Shown here in pieces: positions 8,445 to 16,837 of a DNA stretch of 64,000 bases. The stretch lies in assembly GCA_963768585.1 (NCBI GenBank), contig CAVYIF010000023.1:324819-388818 (forward strand), given 5' to 3'. The DNA comes from CAVUNY01 sp963768585. GTDB lineage: Bacteria; Chloroflexota; Anaerolineae; Anaerolineales; Anaerolineaceae. Position 1 is the stretch's first letter. Every line of letters begins with the position of its first letter. Below the pieces are notes generated by a model. It worked only from the letters and a program-made list of their open reading frames with translations. It was not told the origin of the DNA and made no database searches. The position numbers were made by a program, and so were the translations under genes.

Positions 8445-9703
8445 ATGACAAATCATGATGTAAAAGATCTGAGCCTGGCCGAAGGTGGCCGGCTGCGGAT
8501 TGAATGGGCCGAGCGAGAAATGCCGGTGCTGCGCCAGATCCACGAGCGCTTTAAAAAGAACGCCCTCTGGCCGGAATTCGGGTTTCAGCCTGCCTGCACG
8601 TCACATCCGAAACGGCCAACCTGATGAAAACGCTTCAGGCCGGCGGCGCGGATGTGGTGCTGACCGCATCAAATCCACTGTCCACACAAGACGACGTGGC
8701 CGCTTCGCTGATTTCCCACGACGAAATTCCGGTTTACGCGATCAAGGGCGAAAACAACGTTACCTATTACAAGCATATCAAAGCCGCGTTGGATCATAAA
8801 CCGCATATGACCATGGATGACGGCGCGGACCTGGTCGGCACCATTCATAAAGACCGCCGAGAACTGCTTCCCGGCATCATCGGTGGGACAGAAGAAACCA
8901 CCACCGGTGTGATCCGTCTGCGGGCGATGGCTGCGGATAAAATGCTCGAATTTCCGGTAATCGCCGTCAATGATGCCATGACCAAGCACTTCTTCGACAA
9001 CCGCTACGGCACCGGGCAATCGACTTTAGACGGTATTATTCGCGCCACAAATATCCTGCTGGCGGGTAAGGTCTTCGTAGTTGCCGGGTACGGTTGGTGC
9101 GGTCGGGGTTTGGCGTCCCGCGCCAAAGGCATGGGCGCTAACGTAGTCGTGACCGAGGTCGATCCACTAAAGGCTTTGGAAGCGGTCATGGATGGCTTCC
9201 GGGTCATGCCCATGATGGATGCTGCCAAAATTGGCGACATTTTCTGCACTTTGACGGGCGATATTAATGTGATTGACCGCCATCACTTCGATGTTATGAA
9301 GGACGGCGCGATTGTGGCCAATTCGGGACACTTCAATGTCGAATTAAATATTCCCGCTCTGGCAGAAATGTCTGCCAACAAACGTCAGGTGCGCCCGTAT
9401 GTCGAGGAGTATGCCAGAAAAGATGGCCGCCGCATCTTCGTGCTGGGCGAAGGCCGTTTGATCAATCTGGCTTCTGCTGAAGGCCACCCGGCCAGCGTGA
9501 TGGATATGTCCTTCGCCAACCAGGCTCTCAGTGCCGAGTATATGGTTAAGAATGCTGAAAAACTGCAGAAAATGGTCTACGGCGTGCCAGAAGACATCGA
9601 TAAAGAGATCGCTCGCCTGAAACTGCTGGCAATGGGTGTGCTCATAGATGATTTGACCCCGGAACAGGCTCTATATCTGAATTCCTGGGAAGAAGGAACC
9701 TAA
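8445..9703 (+). CDS. ahcY: Adenosylhomocysteinase, with one frameshift near codon 38
   Basis: NAD-dependent hydrolase splitting S-adenosylhomocysteine into adenosine and homocysteine. Translation starts at ATG 8445 behind GGAGG. The frame breaks at a run of five As (8553-8557); one more A would restore ERFKKERPLAGIRVSACLHV, after which the second frame is intact to 9703. Corrected length is about 420 residues, normal for the family. Marks: TETANL-type ETANLMKTL, SNPLSTQDDVAASL, the NAD-binding AGYGWCGRGLASRAKGMGA, and the C-terminal GHPASVMDMSFANQAL. A homopolymer sequencing error is more likely than a true pseudogene. Translation could only restart internally (ATG 8624), losing about 60 residues. 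Confidence 0.92.
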
Positions 9704-9733
9704 ACCTACGAAAAATCATTTCGAAGGTAAAAA

Positions 9734-10483
9734 ATGAAATTCCGGATTTCCTATCTCATTGTCCTGGTAATGGTAATGGGTTTCATTTCGGCTTGCACGT
9801 CTGCCGTGGTTCAGCCCACACCGACAGTGCCCACCCAACCACCACCGGCTAGCGAGACGCCCAGGCCAAGCGAGACCCCGGCGCCTTCGAATACCTCAAC
9901 TCCTCGACCGACGGCGTCATTTACGGTGACGCCGTCGGTAACCCCGACCGCGACGGAAACGTCCACGCCGACCCCGTCTTTTGCCGGGTTTTCAGTTACT
10001 TATGCTCAATACACCTATTATGGGATGCTGATGGGGTTTAAAATCCCTGGGATCAAAGAGAATTACCGTTTAAAGGTCAATGACGTTGATTACAAGTGCG
10101 AGCTGAATGATAAGGCTCCGGACAGCTTATACTGTTATGGCCCCCAGTTCGGCCAGAATGAAACCGTAAAACTGGTGTTTTACCCGTTAACCGGAGACGA
10201 TACGCCTTTATTTGAGGTGTCTTACAAGGTGTCTTTGCTTGTTCCACCAACCGTTGATCCGCGGATCTTGATGACCCAGGCCCCGGGCAGCTGCCCGGCG
10301 CGCGGGGTAAATGTGACCTGTGAGACGGAATATCGCAATGACGGCAAAGGCGGCTTCTGTATCGTCGCTACCTGCAATGATGCCTGCGGATATTACTACT
10401 CGATGGATACCTGTCCGGAAGGAAGCATCAACAATGGGATTTACCCGATAACCGGCACGCCGCCTCTGCCGCCCATCCGCTGA
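9734..10483 (+). CDS. Lipoprotein with Thr/Pro linker, unknown function
   Basis: 249 residues. The lipoprotein signal ends at GFISACTS (Cys at about residue 21), followed by about 55 residues rich in Thr, Pro and Ser. A globular domain starts near GFSVTYAQYTYYGMLMGFK. The last 70 residues contain seven cysteines (CPARGVNVTCE, GGFCIVATCNDACGYYY, DTCPEG), probably disulfides outside the membrane. No family recognised. ATG 9734 follows GAAGGTAA. A bidirectional terminator separates it from the next, convergent lipoprotein gene. Confidence 0.75.
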   Translation: MKFRISYLIVLVMVMGFISACTSAVVQPTPTVPTQPPPASETPRPSETPAPSNTSTPRPTASFTVTPSVTPTATETSTPTPSFAGFSVTYAQYTYYGMLMGFKIPGIKENYRLKVNDVDYKCELNDKAPDSLYCYGPQFGQNETVKLVFYPLTGDDTPLFEVSYKVSLLVPPTVDPRILMTQAPGSCPARGVNVTCETEYRNDGKGGFCIVATCNDACGYYYSMDTCPEGSINNGIYPITGTPPLPPIR

Positions 10484-10570
10484 CCAATCAAGTAGGATGT
10501 CTCAGACCGCATTTAACGTTTGATCCTGCCTGGTCATCAGCGCATGTTTCAACAGCCTGAAATAATAAAA

Positions 10571-10612
10571 GAGATAGGATTATGCGCCCTCGCGGATAAT
10601 CCTATCTCTTTA
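10571..10612. terminator. Bidirectional intrinsic terminator
   Basis: A 13-bp perfect stem (GAGATAGGATTAT with its complement at 10596-10608), flanked by an A-rich tract on the left and a T-rich tract on the right. It sits between two convergent lipoprotein genes. Confidence 0.85.
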
Positions 10613-10634
10613 TTAACTGAATTTGGCATTTGTT

Positions 10635-11156
10635 CTACTGCGCAGACGCCACCTCGATCTGGATAAAGAACGTATCTCCGAAAGGTTCATCCTTGGGATT
10701 GTAAGCCTGCCAGGCGCTCTGGTATGTGCCAGGCTCGGCTGGAGCGGTCATCAACATGCGGATTACGGCTGTTGTACCGCTGCGGGCAGGAAAAAGCGCC
10801 TGCACAGGATCGGCGCCCAGATCAGGACCGCCCACCAGGCGCAGCTGGTAGCGTTCATCCCAGTTGCAGGTGCCCGCGTTTTGCACTTCCCAGCGTTTAT
10901 CGAGGGTGGCATTGGGTTCAACCACCGTATTATCCGGGATGGTTAAATCGCTGACATAGAGCAGCACATCGCTGCAGGCCAGCGCGGGGGTCGGGCGCGA
11001 GATGCTGACTGGTGGAGGAATGGGGGTTGGCGTGTTTACGGGCGGCATGGTGGCAGGCCGGAAGGGGGGAATCTCATTTGAGCCTGGCGCCGGGATCTGG
11101 GGCCGGAACGCACACCCGGATAACAAGACCAAAAGTAAGAGAAAAAACCGCATCAT
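10635..11156 (-). CDS. Lipoprotein with NBR1-like Ig-like domain
   Basis: 173 residues from the ATG at 11156 (a second ATG follows directly). The signal RFFLLLLVLLSGCAF ends in a lipobox, then comes a Pro-rich linker. A domain starting near LLYVSDLTIPDNTVV contains RWEVQNAGTCNWDERYQL and PAEPGTYQSAWQAYNPKDEPFG. The NxGxCxW pattern is typical of the NBR1 central Ig-like domain found in many Chloroflexota surface lipoproteins. The role is probably adhesive or structural, but that is inference. TACAAT at 11167-11162 lies 5 nt before the first ATG, and no ribosome site is visible, so the mRNA may be leaderless. Confidence 0.8.
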   Translation of the reverse strand: MMRFFLLLLVLLSGCAFRPQIPAPGSNEIPPFRPATMPPVNTPTPIPPPVSISRPTPALACSDVLLYVSDLTIPDNTVVEPNATLDKRWEVQNAGTCNWDERYQLRLVGGPDLGADPVQALFPARSGTTAVIRMLMTAPAEPGTYQSAWQAYNPKDEPFGDTFFIQIEVASAQ

Positions 11157-11297
11157 CCCAAATTGTAGCACAGGTGATCCTGCAGGACTCGCTGAAATCA
11201 ATAGGGTACACCCCGAAATGAATATTTCAGGATTGTCATGGGGACACTTCACCACCCACCCCCTAACCCCCGCCCTCGCTGGGCGGGGGAATTGAGT

Positions 11298-11340
11298 GAA
11301 GAGGTGATTTTCGGCGCTTTGCGCCGAAAATCACCTCTTC
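11298..11340. repeat. 20-bp perfect hairpin downstream of recA
   Basis: Perfect inverted repeat of 20 bp (11298-11317 with 11321-11340) around a 3-nt loop, preceded on the plus strand by a GC-rich segment rich in CCCCC runs (11255-11292). There is no T-run on either side, so it may be a mobile palindromic (REP-like) element as well as, or instead of, a recA terminator. Confidence 0.6.
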
Positions 11341-11430
11341 ATATTCTTCTGGGATGGGGAAAAAAGAAACAAAATCACCCTCAAAAATAAATTTGGGGTG
11401 ATTCATGTTGAAACGTACTATCTTCGGTAT

Positions 11431-12534
11431 TTAATCTTCTTCGTCGCCGTCATCCGATCCCCCGCTGGCGGCAAAATTCAACGGAAGCTCACCGCCCATC
11501 GCGCGCTGGCGGACAGCCAGCTCGATTTCACCGGTCAAATCCGGGTTTTGCCGCATGAATTCTTTGGCGTTTTCACGCCCCTGACCCAGGCGAATGTCAC
11601 CGTAGGAGTAGAACGCCCCGCGTTTGGTGACAATTTCCAGCTGGGTCGCGAGGTCGATGATGTCGCCCTCTTTAGAAATCCCTTCGTTATACATAATGTC
11701 AAATTCGGCGGTGCGGAAAGGCGCTGCTACCTTGTTCTTAACCACGCGCACCCTGACCCGGCTGCCGATCATCTCGGCGCCCATCTTGATGGTCTGGATG
11801 CGGCGTACATCCAGGCGTACCGAGGCGTAAAATTTAAGCGCCAGGCCGCCCGGGGTGGTCTCCGGATTGCCGAACATGATCCCGATCTTCTGCCGCAGCT
11901 GGTTGGTGAAAATGACCGCGGTTTTGGTCTGGTTTATCGCCCCAGAAAGTTTACGCAGGGCTTGCGACATCAGCCGGGCCTGCATACCCATGCTGGCATC
12001 GCCCATATCGCCCTCGATTTCGGATCTTGGGACCAGGGCAGCCACCGAATCGACGACCACCACATCCACCGCCGCGGAGCGAACCAGGGTTTCCAGAATT
12101 TCCAACGCTTCTTCACCCGTGTCAGGTTGGGATACCAATAAACTGTCGATATTGACACCCAGGCGGGCGGCATAGGCCGGGTCCAGGGCATGCTCCATAT
12201 CAATGTAGGCGGCTGTCCCGCCCATATTTTGGGCCTCAGCGACGATGTGCAGGCACAAGGTGGTCTTTCCGGAAGATTCTGGCCCGTAGATTTCGGTAAC
12301 GCGGGCACGGGGAATACCGCCCACACCCAGGCCGATATCCAGCGACAGCGAACCAGTAGGGATGGATTCGACTGCCAGGTGCTTCGATTCACCCATGCGC
12401 ATGATGGAACCTTCGCCATAGCGCTTGATGATGTCTCCCAGCGCTTTATCCAGGGTGGCTTTACGGGCTTCTTCCATGCCTGGTCCCAGCATGGGGTCGT
12501 TGGTTATCGGGGGATTGGCATTTTTTCGTGCCAT
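11431..12534 (-). CDS. recA: Recombinase RecA
   Basis: 367-residue recombinase that forms filaments on single-stranded DNA for homologous recombination and triggers LexA self-cleavage. The Walker A motif GPESSGKT is at residues 84-91, VVVVDSVAALVPRSE marks Walker B, and FTNQLRQKIG with the GLALKFYASVRLDVRR region belongs to the core. The acidic C-terminal tail ends GSDDGDEED. Monocistronic. The leader is about 65 nt with AGGAGAATAG before the ATG. An SOS-like operator sits in the promoter. Confidence 0.98.
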   Translation of the reverse strand: MARKNANPPITNDPMLGPGMEEARKATLDKALGDIIKRYGEGSIMRMGESKHLAVESIPTGSLSLDIGLGVGGIPRARVTEIYGPESSGKTTLCLHIVAEAQNMGGTAAYIDMEHALDPAYAARLGVNIDSLLVSQPDTGEEALEILETLVRSAAVDVVVVDSVAALVPRSEIEGDMGDASMGMQARLMSQALRKLSGAINQTKTAVIFTNQLRQKIGIMFGNPETTPGGLALKFYASVRLDVRRIQTIKMGAEMIGSRVRVRVVKNKVAAPFRTAEFDIMYNEGISKEGDIIDLATQLEIVTKRGAFYSYGDIRLGQGRENAKEFMRQNPDLTGEIELAVRQRAMGGELPLNFAASGGSDDGDEED

Positions 12535-12608
12535 GATCTATTCTCCTGTATCGTGGTTACGAATATCGTTTCCGAATAAGTGTGTTTCGTGCGGCAACTG
12601 ATAGCAAT

Positions 12609-12636
12609 ATTATAGTACAAATGTTCAAAAAAGCAA
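12609..12636 (-). promoter_or_regulatory. recA promoter with SOS-box-like operator in the spacer
   Basis: On the minus strand: TTGCTT (12636-12631), a 16-nt spacer, TATAAT (12614-12609). The spacer holds GAACATTTGTAC (12626-12615), one mismatch from the Gram-positive-type LexA site GAAC-N4-GTTC, directly abutting the -10 box. Confidence 0.65.
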
Positions 12637-12795
12637 GAAGAAATTGCTTAATTTTTTCTTCCACTTTGCCTTGTATTATAAACTTAAGTTGGGATCTGGC
12701 AATAAATTCAGGCGTAAAAGTGGTGTGCTTTCATTTATTCTCAAGATGATAATTACAATCCTGAATATCATGGAAGATGGTAAAATCCGATATCT

Positions 12796-13902
12796 ATGCA
12801 GACAGGACACTTTACATTTGATCTGGCGGCTGTGGATGGTAAAGCCCGGGCAGGGATCTTTCATACCCCGCATGGGGATCTGGAAACCCCGGTCTTTGCC
12901 CCGGTCGGCACCCAGGCTACCGTAAAAACTTTGACCCCGGTTCATTTAGAAGAGCTGGGGGCTTCGCTGGTGCTTTCCAATACCTACCACCTTTATTTAC
13001 GCCCAGGTGCGGATCTGGTCGCGGAATTGGGTGGGCTGCACCATTTCATGCAGTGGCCGCACCCCATGCTGACCGATTCGGGCGGATTCCAGGTATTTTC
13101 GCTGGCGGAGATGCGCAAGGTGGATGAGGATGGGGTCACTTTCAAGAGCCATATCGATGGCTCAACCCACCGCTTTACCCCAGAAAAAGCGATCGAAATC
13201 CAGGAGCAGTTAGGTGCGGATATCATCATGGCGTTTGACGAGTGCTCCGATCCCAACGATCGGGTCTATGTGGAACGCGCCATGCAGCGGACGCATGCCT
13301 GGGCGGAACGCTGCCACCGCGCCCAAAGACGCAGCGACCAGGCTTTGTTTGGCATTGTTCAGGGGGGCATTTTCCCCGACCTGCGCGAGAACTCTGCCCG
13401 GGTGATCAGCGGTATGGGGTTTCCTGGGCATGCCATCGGCGGTCTTTCGGTCGGCGAAGAGAAAAAAGACATGTATGCCATGATTGAAATCGTCAACGCC
13501 ATCCTACCGGAAAATAAACCGCGCTACCTGATGGGAGTCGGGACGGTGGAAGATCTGATCCATGGCATCGCCAGAGGGATTGATATTTTCGACTGCGTGC
13601 TGCCGACTCGCCTGGCGCGCCATCAGTCCGCGATGACCCGCCGCGGGCGCTTGAACCTGCTCAATGCCGCACACGCCCGCGATCCGCGCCCCATCGATGA
13701 AACTTGCGGGTGCTATACATGCCGCACATTCACCCGGGCTTACCTGCGGCACCTGATCGTGGCCAAGGAGATGCTGGCGGGTACATTGATTTCCATTCAC
13801 AACCTGTACACATTGGTCGAATTGGCCAAAGATGCCCGGCGCGCAATCCAACAACAGCGCTTCGCGGATTTTGCATCAGAACTCTTATCCCACTTGGAAT
13901 AA
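12796..13902 (+). CDS. tgt: Queuine tRNA-ribosyltransferase
   Basis: 368-residue tRNA-guanine transglycosylase that exchanges guanine 34 of GUN-anticodon tRNAs for a queuosine precursor. Marks: LSNTYHLYLRPG, TDSGGFQVFSLAE, IIMAFDECSDPND, the nucleophile region FDCVLPTRLARHQ, and the zinc site CGCYTCRTFTRAYLRH. There is no Shine-Dalgarno site. TAAAAT lies 9 nt before the ATG, so a very short or absent leader is likely. uppP follows 35 nt downstream, probably in the same transcript. Confidence 0.97.
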   Translation: MQTGHFTFDLAAVDGKARAGIFHTPHGDLETPVFAPVGTQATVKTLTPVHLEELGASLVLSNTYHLYLRPGADLVAELGGLHHFMQWPHPMLTDSGGFQVFSLAEMRKVDEDGVTFKSHIDGSTHRFTPEKAIEIQEQLGADIIMAFDECSDPNDRVYVERAMQRTHAWAERCHRAQRRSDQALFGIVQGGIFPDLRENSARVISGMGFPGHAIGGLSVGEEKKDMYAMIEIVNAILPENKPRYLMGVGTVEDLIHGIARGIDIFDCVLPTRLARHQSAMTRRGRLNLLNAAHARDPRPIDETCGCYTCRTFTRAYLRHLIVAKEMLAGTLISIHNLYTLVELAKDARRAIQQQRFADFASELLSHLE

Positions 13903-13937
13903 TTTCGCGGACTGCGAAATCCATTCCGGAGAAACCC

Positions 13938-14765
13938 ATGTCATTCATTCAAGCTCTCGTACTCGGCATAATTCAAGGCCTGACCGAATTCCTACCAATT
14001 TCCAGTTCGGCACACCTGGTTATCGCGCCTTATTTGCTGGGTTGGACTTTTCCAGAACAGCAAGTCCTGCCGTTTGATGTACTGGTGCAGTTAGGAACTT
14101 TGCTGGCAGTGATCGTATTTTTTTGGTCCGACCTATGGGGCATAGTTAAGGCGTTTATCGGAGGACTGGTGAGGCTCAAGCCATTTGAAGATCCATTGGC
14201 TCGCCAGGGCTGGCTGCTGATCCTGGCGTCCATCCCGGCTGGGCTGGCGGGTTTGCTGCTCAAGAAAATGGTCGACCAGGCCTTTCAAAGCGTGGTGGCG
14301 ACCGGCCTGTTTTTGTTGGCAACGGCATTGATCCTGACTGCCGCCGAATGGGCGGGCAAACACAGCCGGTCGCTTGAATCACTGGGTTGGGTGGATGCAG
14401 TTTTGATGGGGGTGGGCCAGGCGCTGGCCATCTTCCCGGGGATCTCTCGATCTGGAACCACTATGGCGGGTGGGCTGGTGCGCAATCTCGACCGCACAGC
14501 CGCAGCGCGGTTTTCATTCTTGATGTCCATTCCTGTCATGCTGGCTGCCGGCGTGTTGGAGATCAAAGATGTGCTGGTCATTCCCGGCTTATCGAGTATG
14601 CTGCCGATGATCGGGGTGGGCTTTGTCGCCGCCGCGGTGGTGGGTTATTTTTCCATTCGCTGGCTGCTGCGTTTTGTGACCACCCATTCGCTGCGCCCAT
14701 TCGCAGTGTACTGTACAGGATTGGGCCTTCTGGTAATCATCCTCTATGTTATTTTCCCGCATTAG
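13938..14765 (+). CDS. uppP: Undecaprenyl-diphosphatase
   Basis: Integral membrane enzyme of 275 residues that dephosphorylates undecaprenyl diphosphate to recycle the lipid carrier for peptidoglycan and other surface polymers. Marks: GIIQGLTEFLPISSSAHL near the N-terminus and the second conserved loop IFPGISRSGTTMAGGL, which carries the Ser/Arg phosphatase residues. Several hydrophobic helices follow. The start at 13938 gives the typical MSFIQALVLG N-terminus. Its last 20 bases overlap the next gene. Confidence 0.96.
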   Translation: MSFIQALVLGIIQGLTEFLPISSSAHLVIAPYLLGWTFPEQQVLPFDVLVQLGTLLAVIVFFWSDLWGIVKAFIGGLVRLKPFEDPLARQGWLLILASIPAGLAGLLLKKMVDQAFQSVVATGLFLLATALILTAAEWAGKHSRSLESLGWVDAVLMGVGQALAIFPGISRSGTTMAGGLVRNLDRTAAARFSFLMSIPVMLAAGVLEIKDVLVIPGLSSMLPMIGVGFVAAAVVGYFSIRWLLRFVTTHSLRPFAVYCTGLGLLVIILYVIFPH

Positions 14766-15486
14766 CTTATTTTTAGCGGCGGCGGTTTTGCTGTCTGCCT
14801 GCCAACCAGAAATTCAAACTGCTCCGCCCGTACCGACCGTGACGATCTGGCAGGTGCAGTACACCCCCGCTACCGCGTGGCTGGCGCCGGACTTTCAAAC
14901 GTGTGCTGCCGAGCAGCCGGGGGTCAATCTGGTGGTCAGCGAACACCCGGCCCAGGCTTTGGATGTGCAGACTGCGGACTTCGCGTTTGCATGGGGCGAA
15001 CGAACGAATCCACCGTCTTTTACGGCTGTGATTGCCCAGGATGAATTGGCGGTTATCATAAACCCTTCCAACCCGATTTCAAGCCTGGCGTTGGACGAAA
15101 TTCAACGCATTTTCTCCGGCAAGGACAATGCTTGGGCCCAGATTATTCAATCGAATTGTGCCAGCTGCGGGACAAATTTCGATGGGCCGGTCAAGACCTA
15201 TGTGTATGCCCCCACAGGCGAAATGCAGCTTGCCGCGCCCTGGATTTCATCCGGCCCGGAGGCTATTCTGGCGCCCAATCCGGCGGCGGTCGTGACGGCA
15301 GTCGCCAGCGAACCGTATAGTATCGGCTTTGTACCGGCACGCTGGCTGGATTCAACGATTAAACAGATTGAGATCACCGGGGCAGATCTACAGTCATTCA
15401 GCCGTCCGGTACTGGCGATGGCGCCTTCCGAACCGCAAGGCGCAAAACGCGCCTGGCTGGCATGCCTGCAAGAGCAGATCAAATAA
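14746..15486 (+). CDS. Lipoprotein with periplasmic-binding (PstS-like) fold
   Basis: 246 residues. A lipoprotein signal ends at VLLSACQP, followed by a domain with FAWGERTNPPSFTAVIAQDELAV. The segment NPSNPISSLALDEIQRIFSGKDNAW is the hallmark of PstS-like phosphate-binding proteins. The fold is therefore a type II solute-binding protein, but no pst transport genes are adjacent and the ligand is unknown. The ATG lies inside the end of uppP (20-bp overlap), so the two are translated together and the protein may serve the cell envelope. Confidence 0.78.
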   Translation: MLFSRISLFLAAAVLLSACQPEIQTAPPVPTVTIWQVQYTPATAWLAPDFQTCAAEQPGVNLVVSEHPAQALDVQTADFAFAWGERTNPPSFTAVIAQDELAVIINPSNPISSLALDEIQRIFSGKDNAWAQIIQSNCASCGTNFDGPVKTYVYAPTGEMQLAAPWISSGPEAILAPNPAAVVTAVASEPYSIGFVPARWLDSTIKQIEITGADLQSFSRPVLAMAPSEPQGAKRAWLACLQEQIK

Positions 15487-15587
15487 CCACCCGGTGTCGG
15501 TTTGCATGACTTTTTGCTGCTGGTACAATATACGGGCTCATTTCACCTATGGGTCCTGGTTCACAGGGAAAATCATTCGAGGTAGCG

Positions 15588-15788
15588 ATGACCATTACGT
15601 TTATCTTACGCAAGCAGGAGATTGCACTAGAGGTTGAAAATACAATTATGGTAAAAGACGCCCTGCAGCGCTTGGGATATTCGACCGAAACCCATCTGGT
15701 GGTCAAGGATGGGGAGCTGCTCAACGAGAATGAGCCGCTGCGCGACGGAGACCGGGTGAAATTGGTCGCAGTTATTTCTGGAGGGTAA
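15588..15788 (+). CDS. MoaD/ThiS-type sulfur carrier protein, TtuB-like
   Basis: 66-residue ubiquitin-fold sulfur carrier ending in the Gly-Gly needed for C-terminal adenylation and thiocarboxylation. The end reads DGDRVKLVAVISGG, the typical beta-grasp C-terminus. The ATG at 15588 is preferred to the one at 15549 because GAGGTAG lies in front and the fold starts there (MTITFILRKQEI). It lies 4 nt upstream of a TtuA-like thiolase, so it is probably the sulfur donor for tRNA thiolation (TtuB role) rather than for thiamine or molybdopterin synthesis. Confidence 0.85.
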   Translation: MTITFILRKQEIALEVENTIMVKDALQRLGYSTETHLVVKDGELLNENEPLRDGDRVKLVAVISGG

Positions 15789-15792
15789 GCCA

Positions 15793-16725
15793 ATGCCTGC
15801 GATGTACTGTCACCGCTGCGACCAAATGGCTGCCATTCGCATGAAAGAGCACCGCCTGCAGCTATGCAAGGACCATTACCTGGAATGGTTTGTCCATCAA
15901 ACCCAGGTATATATCCAAAAATTCCACATGTTTTCACAATCCGATAAGTTGCTGGTGGCAGTCTCGGGTGGAAAGGATTCGCTTTCCTTATGGGATGTGC
16001 TCTGGCGGTTGAATTATGCGGTGGATGGGATGTATATCCACCTGGGAATCGATAGTGAAGATCATTATTCTGACGCCTCAGAGGCAACCTGCCGGCAGTT
16101 CGCAGAAGAACGCGGATTAACCCTGCATGTTGTCAATGTTGAAGAGCAGTATGGAAAATCCATACCGGCATTTGCCCGTTTGAAGAAATGGGGTAAAGAA
16201 AGACCTTGCGCGGTTTGCGGCATGGCCAAACGGCACCTTATGAACCAGGCGGCCATCGATCACGGCTACACAGTACTCACCACCGGTCACAATCTGGATG
16301 ATGAGGCCGCGCTGCTGATGCTCAACACGATGAACTGGAATGTAGATCTGCTGCGCCGCCAATCGCCGATCCTTGAGGCGGGAAGCGGTCTGCCGCGCAA
16401 GGTAAAGCCCTTCTGCCGCTTCTACGAACGGGAAACGGCGGCGTATGCGCTGCTGCGCGGGATCGACTATATTGAAGAGGAATGCCCGCATTCTGCCGGC
16501 TCCACCCAACTGTACTACAAGGGGATTCTCAACCAGATGGAAAATGAGCACACGGGCTATAAGCTGAATTTTTACACGAATTTTTGGAATGCGCGCGAAA
16601 AATTGTTCGGACAAAAGGCGGTTAAAGACTCGGGCGATGGCAAGTTCTGTCCAAACTGCGGGCAGCCCACAACCGCCGACGGTTTGTGCGCTTTTTGCCG
16701 GATGGTCGACGCTTCTCAGGCCTGA
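15793..16725 (+). CDS. tRNA 2-thiolation enzyme of the TtuA/Ncs6 family
   Basis: 310-residue PP-loop ATPase. An N-terminal zinc site is formed by Cys6, Cys9, Cys25 and His28, and the PP-loop SGGKDS is at residues 58-63. The three cysteines expected for the catalytic 4Fe-4S cluster are at 139, 142 and 231. A C-terminal zinc ribbon (Cys286, 289, 299, 302) completes the pattern, which matches TtuA rather than TtcA. TtuA makes 2-thioribothymidine at tRNA position 54, a modification that stabilises tRNA in thermophiles. The paired sulfur carrier 4 nt upstream supports this. Ncs6-like thiolation of U34 cannot be excluded. Confidence 0.88.
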   Translation: MPAMYCHRCDQMAAIRMKEHRLQLCKDHYLEWFVHQTQVYIQKFHMFSQSDKLLVAVSGGKDSLSLWDVLWRLNYAVDGMYIHLGIDSEDHYSDASEATCRQFAEERGLTLHVVNVEEQYGKSIPAFARLKKWGKERPCAVCGMAKRHLMNQAAIDHGYTVLTTGHNLDDEAALLMLNTMNWNVDLLRRQSPILEAGSGLPRKVKPFCRFYERETAAYALLRGIDYIEEECPHSAGSTQLYYKGILNQMENEHTGYKLNFYTNFWNAREKLFGQKAVKDSGDGKFCPNCGQPTTADGLCAFCRMVDASQA

Positions 16726-16758
16726 TTTCCACAACCACTTTTCTTTTTTTACTATGCT

Positions 16759-16775
16759 GGCGCACGCCGTGCGCC
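16759..16775. repeat. Short GC-rich palindrome between convergent genes
   Basis: GGCGCAC-GCC-GTGCGCC, a 7-bp perfect stem in the gap between the convergent thiolase and kinase genes. A T7 run lies 5' on the plus strand (16744-16750), which is the wrong side for a plus-strand terminator. Confidence 0.4.
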
Positions 16776-16837
16776 CTTACTGCTGAGCCTTTGTCCCGCT
16801 CGATATTTGCATATGGGCTGGACCGATTTTTTAGGCC

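Noticed and set aside
16759..16775. Terminator between the thiolase and kinase genes
   Set aside because: The hairpin has no T-run on its 3' side on either strand; kept only as a palindrome.
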